45,904 bases of DNA from Phycisphaerales bacterium (GTDB lineage Bacteria > Planctomycetota > Phycisphaerae > Phycisphaerales > UBA1924): the NCBI GenBank assembly GCA_029260535.1, contig JAJDDA010000230.1, positions 1 to 45,904 of the forward strand. The letters run 5' to 3'. Positions 1-7,298 of this stretch are shown here, one piece after another; position 1 is the stretch's first letter; every line of letters begins with the position of its first letter. Made by a program: the position numbers and the translations under genes. The notes under the pieces are model-generated. The model saw only the letters and a list, made by a program, of their open reading frames with translations, had not been told where the DNA came from and did no database searches.

Positions 1-2
1 AG

Positions 3-299
3 GGCGAGGGGTGCTCGGAGTGCATGAACTCGGGCTACAAGGGCCGGGTCGGTGTGTACGAGATCCTCCGCGTGACGCCCTCGGTGCAGCGCGTGATCGA
101 GAACGAGGGCGGCACAAACGAAGTCCGGGACGCGGCGTTCAACTCCGGTATGCGGCTGATGTGGCAGGACGGACTCGAGAAGGCGCTTCAGGGGAAGACA
201 ACGATCGAGGAACTCGCCAAGGTGCGCGCCGGGTTTGATGATGTCGAAGGGGACGAGGCGCCAGAGGCCTCAAGCAAGTCTGGGAGGGTCGCGGCATGA
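3..299 (+). CDS. GspE/PilB-type secretion ATPase, C-terminal end (partial)
   Basis: Only the last 98 residues are present; the gene begins before the window. The reading frame opens with a C-S-E-C pair followed by G-Y-K-G-R-V-G-V-Y-E-I-L. This is the end of the zinc-binding tetracysteine region and the segment after it in GspE/PilB hexameric ATPases, which power pseudopilus or pilus assembly from the cytoplasm. Walker motifs lie outside the window. The tail (D-E-A-P-E-A-S-S-K-S) is hydrophilic and variable. The stop codon overlaps the next start as ATGA at 296-299, so translation is probably coupled to gspF. Whether it is strictly GspE or PilB cannot be decided from this end; the pseudopilin set that follows favours a type II secretion-like system. 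Confidence 0.9.
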   Translation, partial: GEGCSECMNSGYKGRVGVYEILRVTPSVQRVIENEGGTNEVRDAAFNSGMRLMWQDGLEKALQGKTTIEELAKVRAGFDDVEGDEAPEASSKSGRVAA

Positions 300-1504
300 G
301 TGCGATCAGCTTCCAGTACGTCGCCATCGACCGTGCCGGCAAAAGGCACAAGGGTGTGACGAGCGCCAATGACCAGCAGGACGCGTTCCGCCGTGTCACG
401 GCGCTGGGCATGACCCCGATCAAAATCGCGACGACGAAATCCGCCTCGTCGAACAATATTGCCAAGGGCCGGATCTCACCGGAGCAGGTCGGCGCGTTCT
501 GTTATGAACTCGCGGTGCTGCTTCGGGCGGCGATCCCGATCGCTGACGGTCTGCGCTCGATCGCGGAGCAGGAACCCAAGAAGGGGATGCGGAACCTCGT
601 CACCGACATGGCGACGAAGATCCAGTCGGGGTCCACGATCACCGACGCGATGGCGCCGCACCGCAAGGTATTCGGCGATGTCTTCGTCGAGACGATACGC
701 GCCGCGGAGCAGTCCGGCACTTTGGTGAAATCCCTCGAGCACCTCGCGGAGATGCTCGAGCAGCAGGCGGAATCTTCCAAACAACTCAAGCAGGCGATGG
801 TGTACCCGGCGCTGATCACGTTCGCGCTGGGTGGCGCCGCGACGTTCCTCATCGCGGTGGTGGTCCCGAAGTTCGCGACGATGTACGCGTCGCGCGGGAT
901 CGACCTCCCGTTCCTGACGCGGATGCTCGAGGCGGTCGGCGTCACGATGCAGACGTACTGGTGGATCATCCTGCCGATTCTGATCGGCGGCGTGTTCGGG
1001 CTCCGCGCCCTGTGGCGGAACCCGAGGGCGGCGCTGAGCATCGACCGGGTGCTGAACCGTATCCCGTACATCAACAAGGCGATCCAGGGTGTCGCGGTGG
1101 CGCGGTTCACCAGGATCCTCGGCATCAGCCTGGGATCGGGCCTGAGCCTGATCGATTCGCTGGAGATGGCCGGTCGCTCGACCGGCAGGCCTTTGCTGAT
1201 CCTCGAAGCGAATCGGATGTCGATGGGTGTTCGCTCCGGCGATCGCATGGGCGACATGCTGCGCGAGAGCACGTACATCCCCCCGTTTGCGCGGCGGATG
1301 CTCACCGCGGGTGAGGAGTCGGCGGAGCTTACGAAACTTTGCGGCGTTGTCGCTGATCATTACCAGCGGTTGTCGGCGCACCTGATTAAAAACGCGGCGA
1401 CCGTGGTCGAGCCGGTGCTCATCGCGGTCCTGACCGGAGTCGTTCTCGTGATCGCGTTGGCGATCTTTATGCCGATGTGGGACATGGTGAACCTCGTCGG
1501 ATAA
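296..1504 (+). CDS. gspF: Type II secretion/type IV pilus inner-membrane platform protein GspF/PilC
   Basis: A 402-residue protein of normal family length that forms the inner-membrane platform on which the GspE-type ATPase acts. Two T2SSF domains are visible, at about residues 65-190 and 265-390, each with the helical pattern ending in a membrane segment. Hydrophobic spans lie near 172-192, 220-240 and 370-393. The family pattern V-Y-P-A near 169 and its second-repeat counterpart V-E-P-V-L-I near 371 are both present, as is G-E-E-S-A-E-L at 339. The start is fixed by the ATGA overlap with the upstream ATPase. It leads a run of pseudopilin genes, so it is part of one assembly operon. Recognition is secure; the split between T2SS and T4P use is less certain. 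Confidence 0.95.
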   Translation: MSAISFQYVAIDRAGKRHKGVTSANDQQDAFRRVTALGMTPIKIATTKSASSNNIAKGRISPEQVGAFCYELAVLLRAAIPIADGLRSIAEQEPKKGMRNLVTDMATKIQSGSTITDAMAPHRKVFGDVFVETIRAAEQSGTLVKSLEHLAEMLEQQAESSKQLKQAMVYPALITFALGGAATFLIAVVVPKFATMYASRGIDLPFLTRMLEAVGVTMQTYWWIILPILIGGVFGLRALWRNPRAALSIDRVLNRIPYINKAIQGVAVARFTRILGISLGSGLSLIDSLEMAGRSTGRPLLILEANRMSMGVRSGDRMGDMLRESTYIPPFARRMLTAGEESAELTKLCGVVADHYQRLSAHLIKNAATVVEPVLIAVLTGVVLVIALAIFMPMWDMVNLVG

Positions 1505-1561
1505 CACGTCTTTCCTGCCGGGACTTTCCGGCGATTTCCTTTGCATGATGGAGTTACAACA

Positions 1562-2056
1562 ATGAACCCGACGAACCGTATCAATGCCAATGCCCGCAGG
1601 GCGTTCACGCTCATCGAGCTGGTCGCCGTGATGGTCGTCCTGGCGATCCTTGCCGGCGTAGCGATCCCGAAGTACTTCGATTACGCCGATCGCGCCAAGG
1701 CCGCATCCACCGAGGGCACGCTCGGCGGCGTCCGCACCGGTATCGCCGGCTTCCTCTCGGACTCGGCGATCTCCGGCGCTGCGGCGTATCCCACGGCTGT
1801 TGAGCTCGGGACGCTGGGCACGGTGATGCAGCAGGCGATCCCCGAGAACCCTTACAACGGGCTCAACACGGTCGCGAACATCACGGTGCTCGCCAGCGCC
1901 ACCAACCGCGTGGTCGCCAACCCCACCACGATCGGCTGGAACTACTACGTGGACAACGCCTCCGACCCGCCGGTCGCGGTCTTCTGGGCGAACAGCTCTG
2001 ATGATACGACCAAGCTGGATTCCGGCGGTACAGCGATCACCGCCAACGATCTTTGA
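1562..2056 (+). CDS. Major pseudopilin-like protein (GspG/PilE type)
   Basis: A 164-residue prepilin with a short basic leader followed by the type III signal A-F-T-L-I-E-L-V-A-V-M-V-V-L-A-I-L-A-G-V (about residues 14-34), where the glutamate after F-T-L-I is the conserved Glu5 of mature pilins. The helix continues into I-P-K-Y-F-D-Y-A-D-R-A-K. Prepilin peptidase would cleave before the F-T-L-I-E segment. The start at 1562 is preferred over an in-frame TTG at 1541 because a GGAG at 1550-1553 lies eight bases upstream and the shorter leader fits prepilins. The C-terminal half is a globular region ending W-N-Y-Y-V-D-N and A-V-F-W-A-N. It probably forms the shaft of the pseudopilus built by the surrounding genes. 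Confidence 0.9.
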   Translation: MNPTNRINANARRAFTLIELVAVMVVLAILAGVAIPKYFDYADRAKAASTEGTLGGVRTGIAGFLSDSAISGAAAYPTAVELGTLGTVMQQAIPENPYNGLNTVANITVLASATNRVVANPTTIGWNYYVDNASDPPVAVFWANSSDDTTKLDSGGTAITANDL

Positions 2057-2084
2057 ATCCGGTTTGAGTAAGGATTGATCCCAC

Positions 2085-2627
2085 ATGCAATCGTGCGCCG
2101 ACGCAACAAGGGCCGGGCGTCGAGGGTTCTCCCTCGTCGAGTTGATCGCTGTGATGGTGGTCATGAGCGCTCTGGCCTTCAGCGCGGCGCCTGCGGTGCG
2201 CTCCATGACGAGCGCGAGGCAGGGGGCGATGTCGAGGCAGCTCGTTCGTTTGATCGAGCTGGCTCGCGCCCATGCGACGGCATCGGGGCAACCGACCGGG
2301 CTCGTTTATGACAGCGCTTCGGGGGCGTTTCAGCTCCGCCGGATCGCGAGCGATGGGGCGTCGCCGACCGCGACACCGAACCCGCTGGGCGGGACGTACG
2401 ATGATCTGGTGCTGTCGGTCGAATACCCGTCGGTCGCCGTGACCGGCTTTGTCACCGGTGATGGCAACGCGAAGCATCAGGCGATCTGGTTCTCGTTCAA
2501 CGGGACGCCGGAGATCCGAGATGGTTTGGGTGGGTACCTGTCCGGTTTCACGCAAGACGCGGTGATCACGACGACCGGCTCGCACAGCGTCACCGTCAGG
2601 ATGACTTCCGGGGCGATCGAAGGATGA
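2085..2627 (+). CDS. Minor pseudopilin, GspH-like
   Basis: A 180-residue protein with a prepilin signal: a basic leader (R-A-G-R-R) then G-F-S-L-V-E-L-I-A-V-M-V-V-M-S-A-L at about residues 13-30, including the conserved Glu five residues into the mature chain. After the helix comes M-S-R-Q-L-V-R-L-I-E-L-A-R-A-H-A-T-A-S-G, a pattern typical of GspH/FimT pseudopilins, followed by a beta-rich domain. The position directly after the major pseudopilin supports the H assignment. The end overlaps the next start by four bases (ATGA at 2624-2627), indicating coupled translation. Individual letters for minor pseudopilins are inferred from order and length. Confidence 0.85.
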   Translation: MQSCADATRAGRRGFSLVELIAVMVVMSALAFSAAPAVRSMTSARQGAMSRQLVRLIELARAHATASGQPTGLVYDSASGAFQLRRIASDGASPTATPNPLGGTYDDLVLSVEYPSVAVTGFVTGDGNAKHQAIWFSFNGTPEIRDGLGGYLSGFTQDAVITTTGSHSVTVRMTSGAIEG

Positions 2628-3115
2628 GCCGGCGTTCTCGCAACACGATCCGGAGACGGGCGTTCACGCTGGTGGAATCGCTGGCGGTGGTGGTCGTGCT
2701 CTCGATCGCGGTCCCTCCGGCGGTGTCGATGATGGTGGATGCGGCGAGGACGCAGGCGGATTCGGTCAAGATGACGAGGGCGACGTGGTTCGCCACGTCG
2801 ATTCTTGAGAACATCATCGCTGATGTGAACTCCGATGATGTCAACCTCGGGTTCAGCGCACTCGATGACAGCAACGCGTACCTGACTACGGCTACAACAG
2901 GGTTGAACAACAGGTTGAGCGCGGTGATCGCGCATTACAGCGGGTTCGGGCTCACGCACAGCGTGCAGATCGGGGCCCTCTCGGATTCGACGGGGGCGGT
3001 CTCCGGGACTCCATCAGAGAATGTCTTCCGGACGATCACTGTTGGGGTGACATGGACGAACATGAACGGCGTCAGCAGGACGCTGAATATCGGCGCGGTG
3101 GTGACGGACCTGTGA
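2624..3115 (+). CDS. Minor pseudopilin, GspI-like
   Basis: A 163-residue prepilin-like protein. The basic leader ends R-R-R and is followed by A-F-T-L-V-E-S-L-A-V-V-V-V-L-S-I-A-V (about residues 13-30). The F-T-L-V-E-S-L form is common in GspI/PilV minor pseudopilins. The rest is a small domain with many Asp, Ser and Thr residues. Start and stop both overlap neighbours: ATGA at 2624 upstream, and the stop TGA at 3113-3115 shares its last base with the next ATG. This arrangement places it inside the pseudopilin operon. Its expected role is in the pseudopilus tip complex; that is family knowledge, not something the sequence alone proves. Confidence 0.82.
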   Translation: MSRRSRNTIRRRAFTLVESLAVVVVLSIAVPPAVSMMVDAARTQADSVKMTRATWFATSILENIIADVNSDDVNLGFSALDDSNAYLTTATTGLNNRLSAVIAHYSGFGLTHSVQIGALSDSTGAVSGTPSENVFRTITVGVTWTNMNGVSRTLNIGAVVTDL

Positions 3116-3630
3116 TGATGAAACGAGTCTTGACACAACGCGGGTTTACGCTGATCGAGCTGATCGCCTCGATGGTGGTTCTGGGTGTTGTCGCCTCGGT
3201 GTCGGCGCCGTTGATCGGTGCGGCTTCTGATTCGTTCGTGACCTCGGCGAACAACCGGGACGACATCGAGCGCCTGGCGCACGCGATGGATCGCACTGTG
3301 CGGCTCTTGCGCGAAGCCCCGGCGACCGCTGCGGGGTCTGGCCTGCCTGATATCGCGGTGGCGGCGACAGACAATATTGAGTTTGCAGATGGCTCTGAGT
3401 TGGAGCTGGTCGGGGCGACGCTGATGCTGACCCCTGCCGGGGGCGCCGCGTCACCGCTGTGCACAGGGGTGAGCGCGTTCGAGCTGGCCTACCTCGCCGA
3501 GGACGGTCTGACAGACACGATCGCTACTCCACAGATCTCGCAGCGGATCGAGGTCCGGATTGTTGCAGGCGGTCATGAACTGCGATCGTCGGTGTTTTTT
3601 CGCGTTGCGATGGGGTCACCAGCGCCATGA
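3115..3630 (+). CDS. Minor pseudopilin, GspJ-like
   Basis: About 171 residues, with the prepilin signal R-G-F-T-L-I-E-L-I-A-S-M-V-V-L-G-V-V-A-S-V near the N-terminus. Two adjacent ATG codons at 3115 and 3118 could both serve as start; the first overlaps the previous stop codon. The downstream region contains D-D-I-E-R-L-A-H-A-M-D-R-T-V-R-L-L-R-E-A, a helix followed by a beta-rich domain, as in GspJ/PilW proteins. It ends in an ATGA overlap with the next gene. An in-frame extension upstream to 3052 is open but reads through the end of the previous gene and has no prepilin character, so it is not used. Confidence 0.82.
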   Translation: MMKRVLTQRGFTLIELIASMVVLGVVASVSAPLIGAASDSFVTSANNRDDIERLAHAMDRTVRLLREAPATAAGSGLPDIAVAATDNIEFADGSELELVGATLMLTPAGGAASPLCTGVSAFELAYLAEDGLTDTIATPQISQRIEVRIVAGGHELRSSVFFRVAMGSPAP

Positions 3631-3998
3631 AACAACAAGGGATGAAACCGATTAGGCAACGCCGTGCGGTGGCGCTGATTATCGCCGTCGCATTGCTCGG
3701 CGTGACGAACCTGATCGTGACGGGTGTGATCGTGGCGTCCGGGGATGATTCGTACATCGGTCGGCTCCGTCTTGATGCGATCCGCAGCGAGTACGCGGCG
3801 GAGTCGGGGATGATCGCGGCGATCAAGCAGCAGATGGACGATGCGTCGTCTCCGCTGACCGGGACGATCTCGTATCCCTGGGGATCAACCGCGACGATCA
3901 CCGATCCGTTCGACGCCTCGCCAGCGGTTCCGGGAGAGCTGACCGTTACCGGGACGTCGGGGCTGGCGCTGCGGCGGATGTCGGTCACGATCGAGTAG
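3627..3998 (+). CDS. PilX/GspK-like N-terminal membrane protein, short
   Basis: A 123-residue protein that starts basic (K-P-I-R-Q-R-R) and continues with a membrane helix A-V-A-L-I-I-A-V-A-L-L-G-V-T-N-L-I-V, then R-L-D-A-I-R-S-E-Y-A-A-E-S-G-M-I-A-A. The E-Y-A-A-E-S-G pattern after the helix is characteristic of PilX N-terminal and GspK-type proteins. It is much shorter than full GspK (roughly 300 residues), lacking the large alpha domain, so it is either a minimal PilX-like subunit or a reduced GspK. It overlaps the pseudopilin before it (ATGA) and closes the pseudopilin block. The prepilin glutamate is not obvious, as is usual for GspK-type subunits. Confidence 0.7.
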   Translation: MKQQGMKPIRQRRAVALIIAVALLGVTNLIVTGVIVASGDDSYIGRLRLDAIRSEYAAESGMIAAIKQQMDDASSPLTGTISYPWGSTATITDPFDASPAVPGELTVTGTSGLALRRMSVTIE

Positions 3999-4021
3999 CG
4001 CGTCTGGTCCGGGAACCCCGG

Positions 4022-4177
4022 ATGTCCGAGAACGATCGTGACGGCGCGAATCCACTTAAGAAGGTGTCCGATCTCGACGACGATGAATACCGGTCTCTCT
4101 CGCAGGGATCAGCGACCGATCGAACATACGCAAAGAGCAGAGAACAGTGCCAAACAAGCGTCTCATCATCGAATTGA
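4022..4177 (+). CDS. Possible small hydrophilic protein (51 aa), doubtful
   Basis: Between the PilX-like gene and the PilM-PilN gene there is an ATG-initiated frame of 51 codons. It encodes a highly charged, Ser/Asp-rich peptide without hydrophobic segments (for example D-L-D-D-D-E-Y-R-S-L). The first half uses mostly G/C at third codon positions, like its neighbours, but the second half does not. It overlaps the next gene by 31 bases in another frame, and no clear Shine-Dalgarno sequence precedes it. It may be a real small protein or simply the leader region of the downstream gene. No function is proposed. Confidence 0.22.
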   Translation: MSENDRDGANPLKKVSDLDDDEYRSLSQGSATDRTYAKSREQCQTSVSSSN

Positions 4178-5817
4178 CACCGGGCGGCATCGACGGCGCT
4201 GTGATTCAGCGTGGTCGGGTTGCGCGGTCTGCGCATGTGGAGATTGATCCGTCACTCTGGCGGCAGGCCTGGGAGGAGGGCCTGTCGCTCTTTGACGGGA
4301 AGTTGTCCGAGCTGGTCAACGAGCTCGGCGCGGTGGGGTGTGTGGCAGAGGTCGCGTACCGATCGCCGTCTTCGTTCGTTGAAGTGATCGCGGTCCCGGC
4401 GACGGGGTCCGCGGCGCTCTCGGCGGCGCACCTGGCGATGGCGGATCACGTCGGGTTCGATCTCCGGACCAACCCGATGTGCGTCCACCCTGTTGCGAGC
4501 GCGACGATCAAGGATGTTCGGGTCACGCACGCTCTGGCGATCGCGGATCTGGCCAGCGCTTCGAATACGCTCTCCGAATGGGTGAGCCGAGCTGGATGCC
4601 TGCTGAGCAGGGCTTGCCCTTCGAGCGCCTTGGCGATGGAAGAGGCGGTTGTCAGCGCCAGTGGCGGAAAATCATCCTCGGTTTCGGCGCGGGTCTTTGT
4701 TGATCGGCATTGCTCGATCCTGACCGTGTCGGAGAACGGTTCGGTCCGGCTTCTCCGCCGAATCGAGATCGGGATCGAGGACATCGTGGTCGCGATGACG
4801 CGGCCGATCGTCCGTAATGATTCAGAGAACGAATCCGTTTCGCTCAAGCCGGCAAGGGCCCGAGAGATCCTTTGCGGTTCTGGTGTTCCTGGATTTAAGT
4901 CAATCGTTGATGAATCGCTGGGTCTGACTGGCAGGGATGTGCTCCCGCTGATCCAGCCGGTGCTCCAGCGGTTGGTGATCGAGATCAAGCAATCACTCCG
5001 CTTCGAACTCACCGATGCGGAGCGCGACACGATCCAGATCGGGTTTGGCGGCCCCTTCGGGGCGACGCCCAACCTGGCGCCGATGCTTTGCGAGCAGATC
5101 GAGATTCCCGCAGGTGGCGTCGATCAGCAATGCGAGGTGGTGGCCAGCCAGCCGTTCATGGGTGATCAATCCAGGGCGAAGCAGCTGCACGGGCTGATGG
5201 CGAAGTACTCGCTGATCGCAGAAGAAATCGAGTCCGATCAGCGGTTCGCGTCGATCACGAAGGGGCTCCGCGTCGGCGCCGTCGCGGCGGTCCTGGCGCT
5301 GAGCGGGATCGCGTACTTCACGCACACACAGATCAAAGAACAGCGAGCCTCGGTGCAGCGCCTCGATAGCGCGATCGGGACCATCGATCTGATTGTTGCA
5401 ACGAACAACGAGATTCAGGCCAAGATCGGTGTTCTTGGCGCCACGACCGTGCGCATCAACGAGGCGATCAGCGCCAGCGCATCATGGGCCGACACGCTCT
5501 CGGCGATGCCGGCGTTGATCCCATCGACGGTTGTGCTGACGACGATCGAGGGGAGCGAGGCGTCCGAAAACGCGGGGCCTCGGCTGGACTTCGCCGGTGT
5601 CGCTCGCGGTGACGGTGAGCAGTCCGGCCAGGCGGCGCTCAACATCTTTATTGAATCACTGAACGCGTGCCCTTTGGTTGCTGGCGTTGAACTCGGAGCG
5701 ACCAACCGGATGGACGAGGCGGACGGCGCCGAGTCGCTCGGGTTCTCGATCGTGGTCAACCTGATCCCGATGCCTCATATGGAAGTCGCCTCGGTGCAGA
5801 GCGGAGCTGCCAATTGA
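4147..5817 (+). CDS. PilM-PilN fusion (GspL-like) assembly protein
   Basis: A 556-residue protein with two parts. Residues 1 to about 350 resemble the actin-like PilM/GspL cytoplasmic domain: L-I-I-E-L-T-P-G-G-I-D at the start, a central R-V-F-V-D-R-H-C-S-I-L-T-V strand pattern, and an R-L-V-I-E-I-K-Q-S-L-R-F region near 280. A single hydrophobic segment near 375-393 is followed by an extracytoplasmic part with a short coiled region (R-A-S-V-Q-R-L-D-S-A-I-G-T-I) and a PilN-like ferredoxin-fold domain. PilM and PilN are separate in most type IV pilus systems, whereas GspL combines both, so this is a GspL-type arrangement. GTG at 4147 is the start. The gene ends overlapping the next start at 5814. 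Confidence 0.8.
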   Translation: MPNKRLIIELTPGGIDGAVIQRGRVARSAHVEIDPSLWRQAWEEGLSLFDGKLSELVNELGAVGCVAEVAYRSPSSFVEVIAVPATGSAALSAAHLAMADHVGFDLRTNPMCVHPVASATIKDVRVTHALAIADLASASNTLSEWVSRAGCLLSRACPSSALAMEEAVVSASGGKSSSVSARVFVDRHCSILTVSENGSVRLLRRIEIGIEDIVVAMTRPIVRNDSENESVSLKPARAREILCGSGVPGFKSIVDESLGLTGRDVLPLIQPVLQRLVIEIKQSLRFELTDAERDTIQIGFGGPFGATPNLAPMLCEQIEIPAGGVDQQCEVVASQPFMGDQSRAKQLHGLMAKYSLIAEEIESDQRFASITKGLRVGAVAAVLALSGIAYFTHTQIKEQRASVQRLDSAIGTIDLIVATNNEIQAKIGVLGATTVRINEAISASASWADTLSAMPALIPSTVVLTTIEGSEASENAGPRLDFAGVARGDGEQSGQAALNIFIESLNACPLVAGVELGATNRMDEADGAESLGFSIVVNLIPMPHMEVASVQSGAAN

Positions 5818-6407
5818 AACAGGAACAGAGCAAAAAACTGATCCCAGAAGCGGTCATCATCGTGGCCGTTCTCTTCGGATTGTGGTCGGTCGTGGTGTCG
5901 CCGATGCGTGACGAGCTGGGGCTCGCCAGGGCGGCGAGTCAGGACGCGATCGAGCACACCAGGATCGCTGGAGATCCTGAACTGTCGATCCCCAGGCTCA
6001 GCGCGGTCAGATTCAAGGTCGATGACGCGATCGGGGAGATCGATCGGCGCAGCGCCGTCGTCAGTGATCAGACCGCGCTGCAGGCGGAACTCACAACGAC
6101 CGGAGAAGCAACCGGGGTCCGGATTGATCGGGTCAGCCCGGCGCAGACCCGCGCCTCGGGCAGCTCCGGTTTCGATGATCGATCGGTCTCGTTCGAGATC
6201 GAGTGCTCCGGGTTGTACCGGGACATTGTCCGGTTTATCAGCGTGGTCGAGCACGGTGTCGGTTTTACGAGGATCGAGCGGATTTCGGTTCGCCCTGATC
6301 GGTCAGCGGGAGGGTCCGCAGTCCGGGCGAGGCTCCGCACGACGCATTTCGCCTTTGATACATCGCCGCCTCCGGTCGAGATTGATCCAACCGGACAGGG
6401 GAACTGA
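5814..6407 (+). CDS. PilO/GspM-like assembly protein
   Basis: A 197-residue protein with one N-terminal membrane segment (A-V-I-I-V-A-V-L-F-G-L-W-S-V-V-V, about residues 12-28), then a charged helical stretch and a compact alpha/beta domain. That is the layout of PilO/GspM, which pairs with PilN/GspL in the inner membrane. The start is a TTG at 5814 that overlaps the preceding stop codon; no later start would keep the membrane helix. The domain includes L-Q-A-E-L-T-T-T-G-E-A-T-G-V-R-I, matching the PilO pattern in which a helix leads into the first strand. Position between PilM-PilN and PilP fits the standard MNOP order. Confidence 0.75.
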   Translation: MKQEQSKKLIPEAVIIVAVLFGLWSVVVSPMRDELGLARAASQDAIEHTRIAGDPELSIPRLSAVRFKVDDAIGEIDRRSAVVSDQTALQAELTTTGEATGVRIDRVSPAQTRASGSSGFDDRSVSFEIECSGLYRDIVRFISVVEHGVGFTRIERISVRPDRSAGGSAVRARLRTTHFAFDTSPPPVEIDPTGQGN

Positions 6408-6409
6408 TC

Positions 6410-6949
6410 ATGAGCAACCGATCAATCGCCACACCACGCAACGCCGGTATCGGCGCGGTTTCCGCCCCGGTGCTGCTCGTGGGCGTCCTCGCGATGCTCC
6501 ATCATGTTGCTGAGCCGCACTCTTCGGTTGCGGATGTGCAGCCTCCACAGGATCCGGATTCGATCGTCGCAAGCCTGGTCGGCGGCGTCAGCGCCGCGCA
6601 GCAGGAGGCGATGCGGTTCTGTGAATCGCTCCCGGAGTTGGACGCAGACGCGTCACCCTTCCCGATCGTCGAAGTCGGGGCGCCGTCGATCGATGAGCTG
6701 CTCGACCCGAACAGCGGCTCGTTGGATGAATCCATGGATGCCCTCTCCGGGCTCCTGGTCACCGCGATGATCGCGAGCAAATCCGGGAATATCGCCCTGA
6801 TTAACGGCAAGGCACAGCGTGTCGGCGATGACCTGATCGGTGGCTGGAAGGTCAAATCGATCGATGCGCAGGATGAGATCGTTGTCCTGGTGAGCCCTGA
6901 TGGGAAAGAGCACGCGCTGAAGATCGACCGGACGGGATCGGTGCGGTAA
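6410..6949 (+). CDS. PilP/GspC-like assembly protein
   Basis: A 179-residue protein beginning two bases after the PilO-like gene. A hydrophobic segment at about residues 13-32 anchors it. The C-terminal 60 residues contain A-L-I-N-G-K-A-Q-R-V-G-D-D-L-I-G-G-W-K-V followed by strands, ending in G-K-E-H-A-L-K-I. This is the small beta domain of PilP and the homology region of GspC, which contacts the secretin in the periplasm. No lipobox was seen, so it is closer to GspC in topology. No secretin (PilQ/GspD) gene follows in this window, so the partner must be encoded elsewhere. It is the last gene of the assembly cluster. Confidence 0.75.
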   Translation: MSNRSIATPRNAGIGAVSAPVLLVGVLAMLHHVAEPHSSVADVQPPQDPDSIVASLVGGVSAAQQEAMRFCESLPELDADASPFPIVEVGAPSIDELLDPNSGSLDESMDALSGLLVTAMIASKSGNIALINGKAQRVGDDLIGGWKVKSIDAQDEIVVLVSPDGKEHALKIDRTGSVR

Positions 6950-7238
6950 TAAGGGTTTTTGCTGGTCTCTCTCGAAACGAGCAGAGCATCTGCGAACCCT
7001 GGTCACCCGGATTCCCCTGAAATGTGGGTGATCATCGTTCCCGACGACGCTCGATGATCGTGTACAAGGTCCAATATCCATCCCATAAACTCGTTGGTTT
7101 GCCCTGAAATGGCCGATAACGCTCATGGCGCGAGGCTCGCTTTGGCGCGATCTTTGTGGTCATTTTCGGACCAACGTTGTTGATTGGTTCTGTAGTCATT
7201 TTCAGTCTCATCCCAAGATGTAATCACGAGATCTCACC
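6950..7238 (+). other. Non-coding region before the two-partner secretion genes
   Basis: No convincing gene is seen. The 15-base sequence tgtggtcattttcgg at 7155-7169 recurs as tgtagtcattttcag at 7191-7205 (13 of 15 identical, 36 bases apart), with a small inverted pair accaa/ttggt between them. CCCTGAAATG occurs at 7015-7024 and 7102-7111. These repeats lie just before a promoter-like TTGACA and could be regulator sites. No strong hairpin with a T-run follows the PilP/GspC-like gene, so termination of the assembly operon is unclear. Confidence 0.45.
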
Positions 7239-7266
7239 TTGACACGTCACGCTCATCCGGTACGTT
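7239..7266 (+). promoter_or_regulatory. Candidate sigma70-type promoter for tpsB
   Basis: A perfect TTGACA lies at 7239-7244. A weak TACGTT follows at 7261-7266 with 16-base spacing. Transcription would begin near 7273, about 25 bases before the ATG at 7299. The -10 match is only three of six, so this rests mainly on the exact -35 box and its position. Confidence 0.3.
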
Positions 7267-7298
7267 TACATTGGCGTCCTTCGAATGCAATTCGTTTG

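Noticed and set aside
476-2206. Long open frame on the minus strand opposite gspF and the major pseudopilin
   Set aside because: It runs opposite clearly recognisable genes and its translation is Arg/Asp/Gly-rich without domains, as expected from the complement of GC-rich coding DNA.
4038-4247. 69-codon frame overlapping the PilM-PilN start
   Set aside because: It overlaps over 100 bases of a well-supported gene in another frame and has no coding character.
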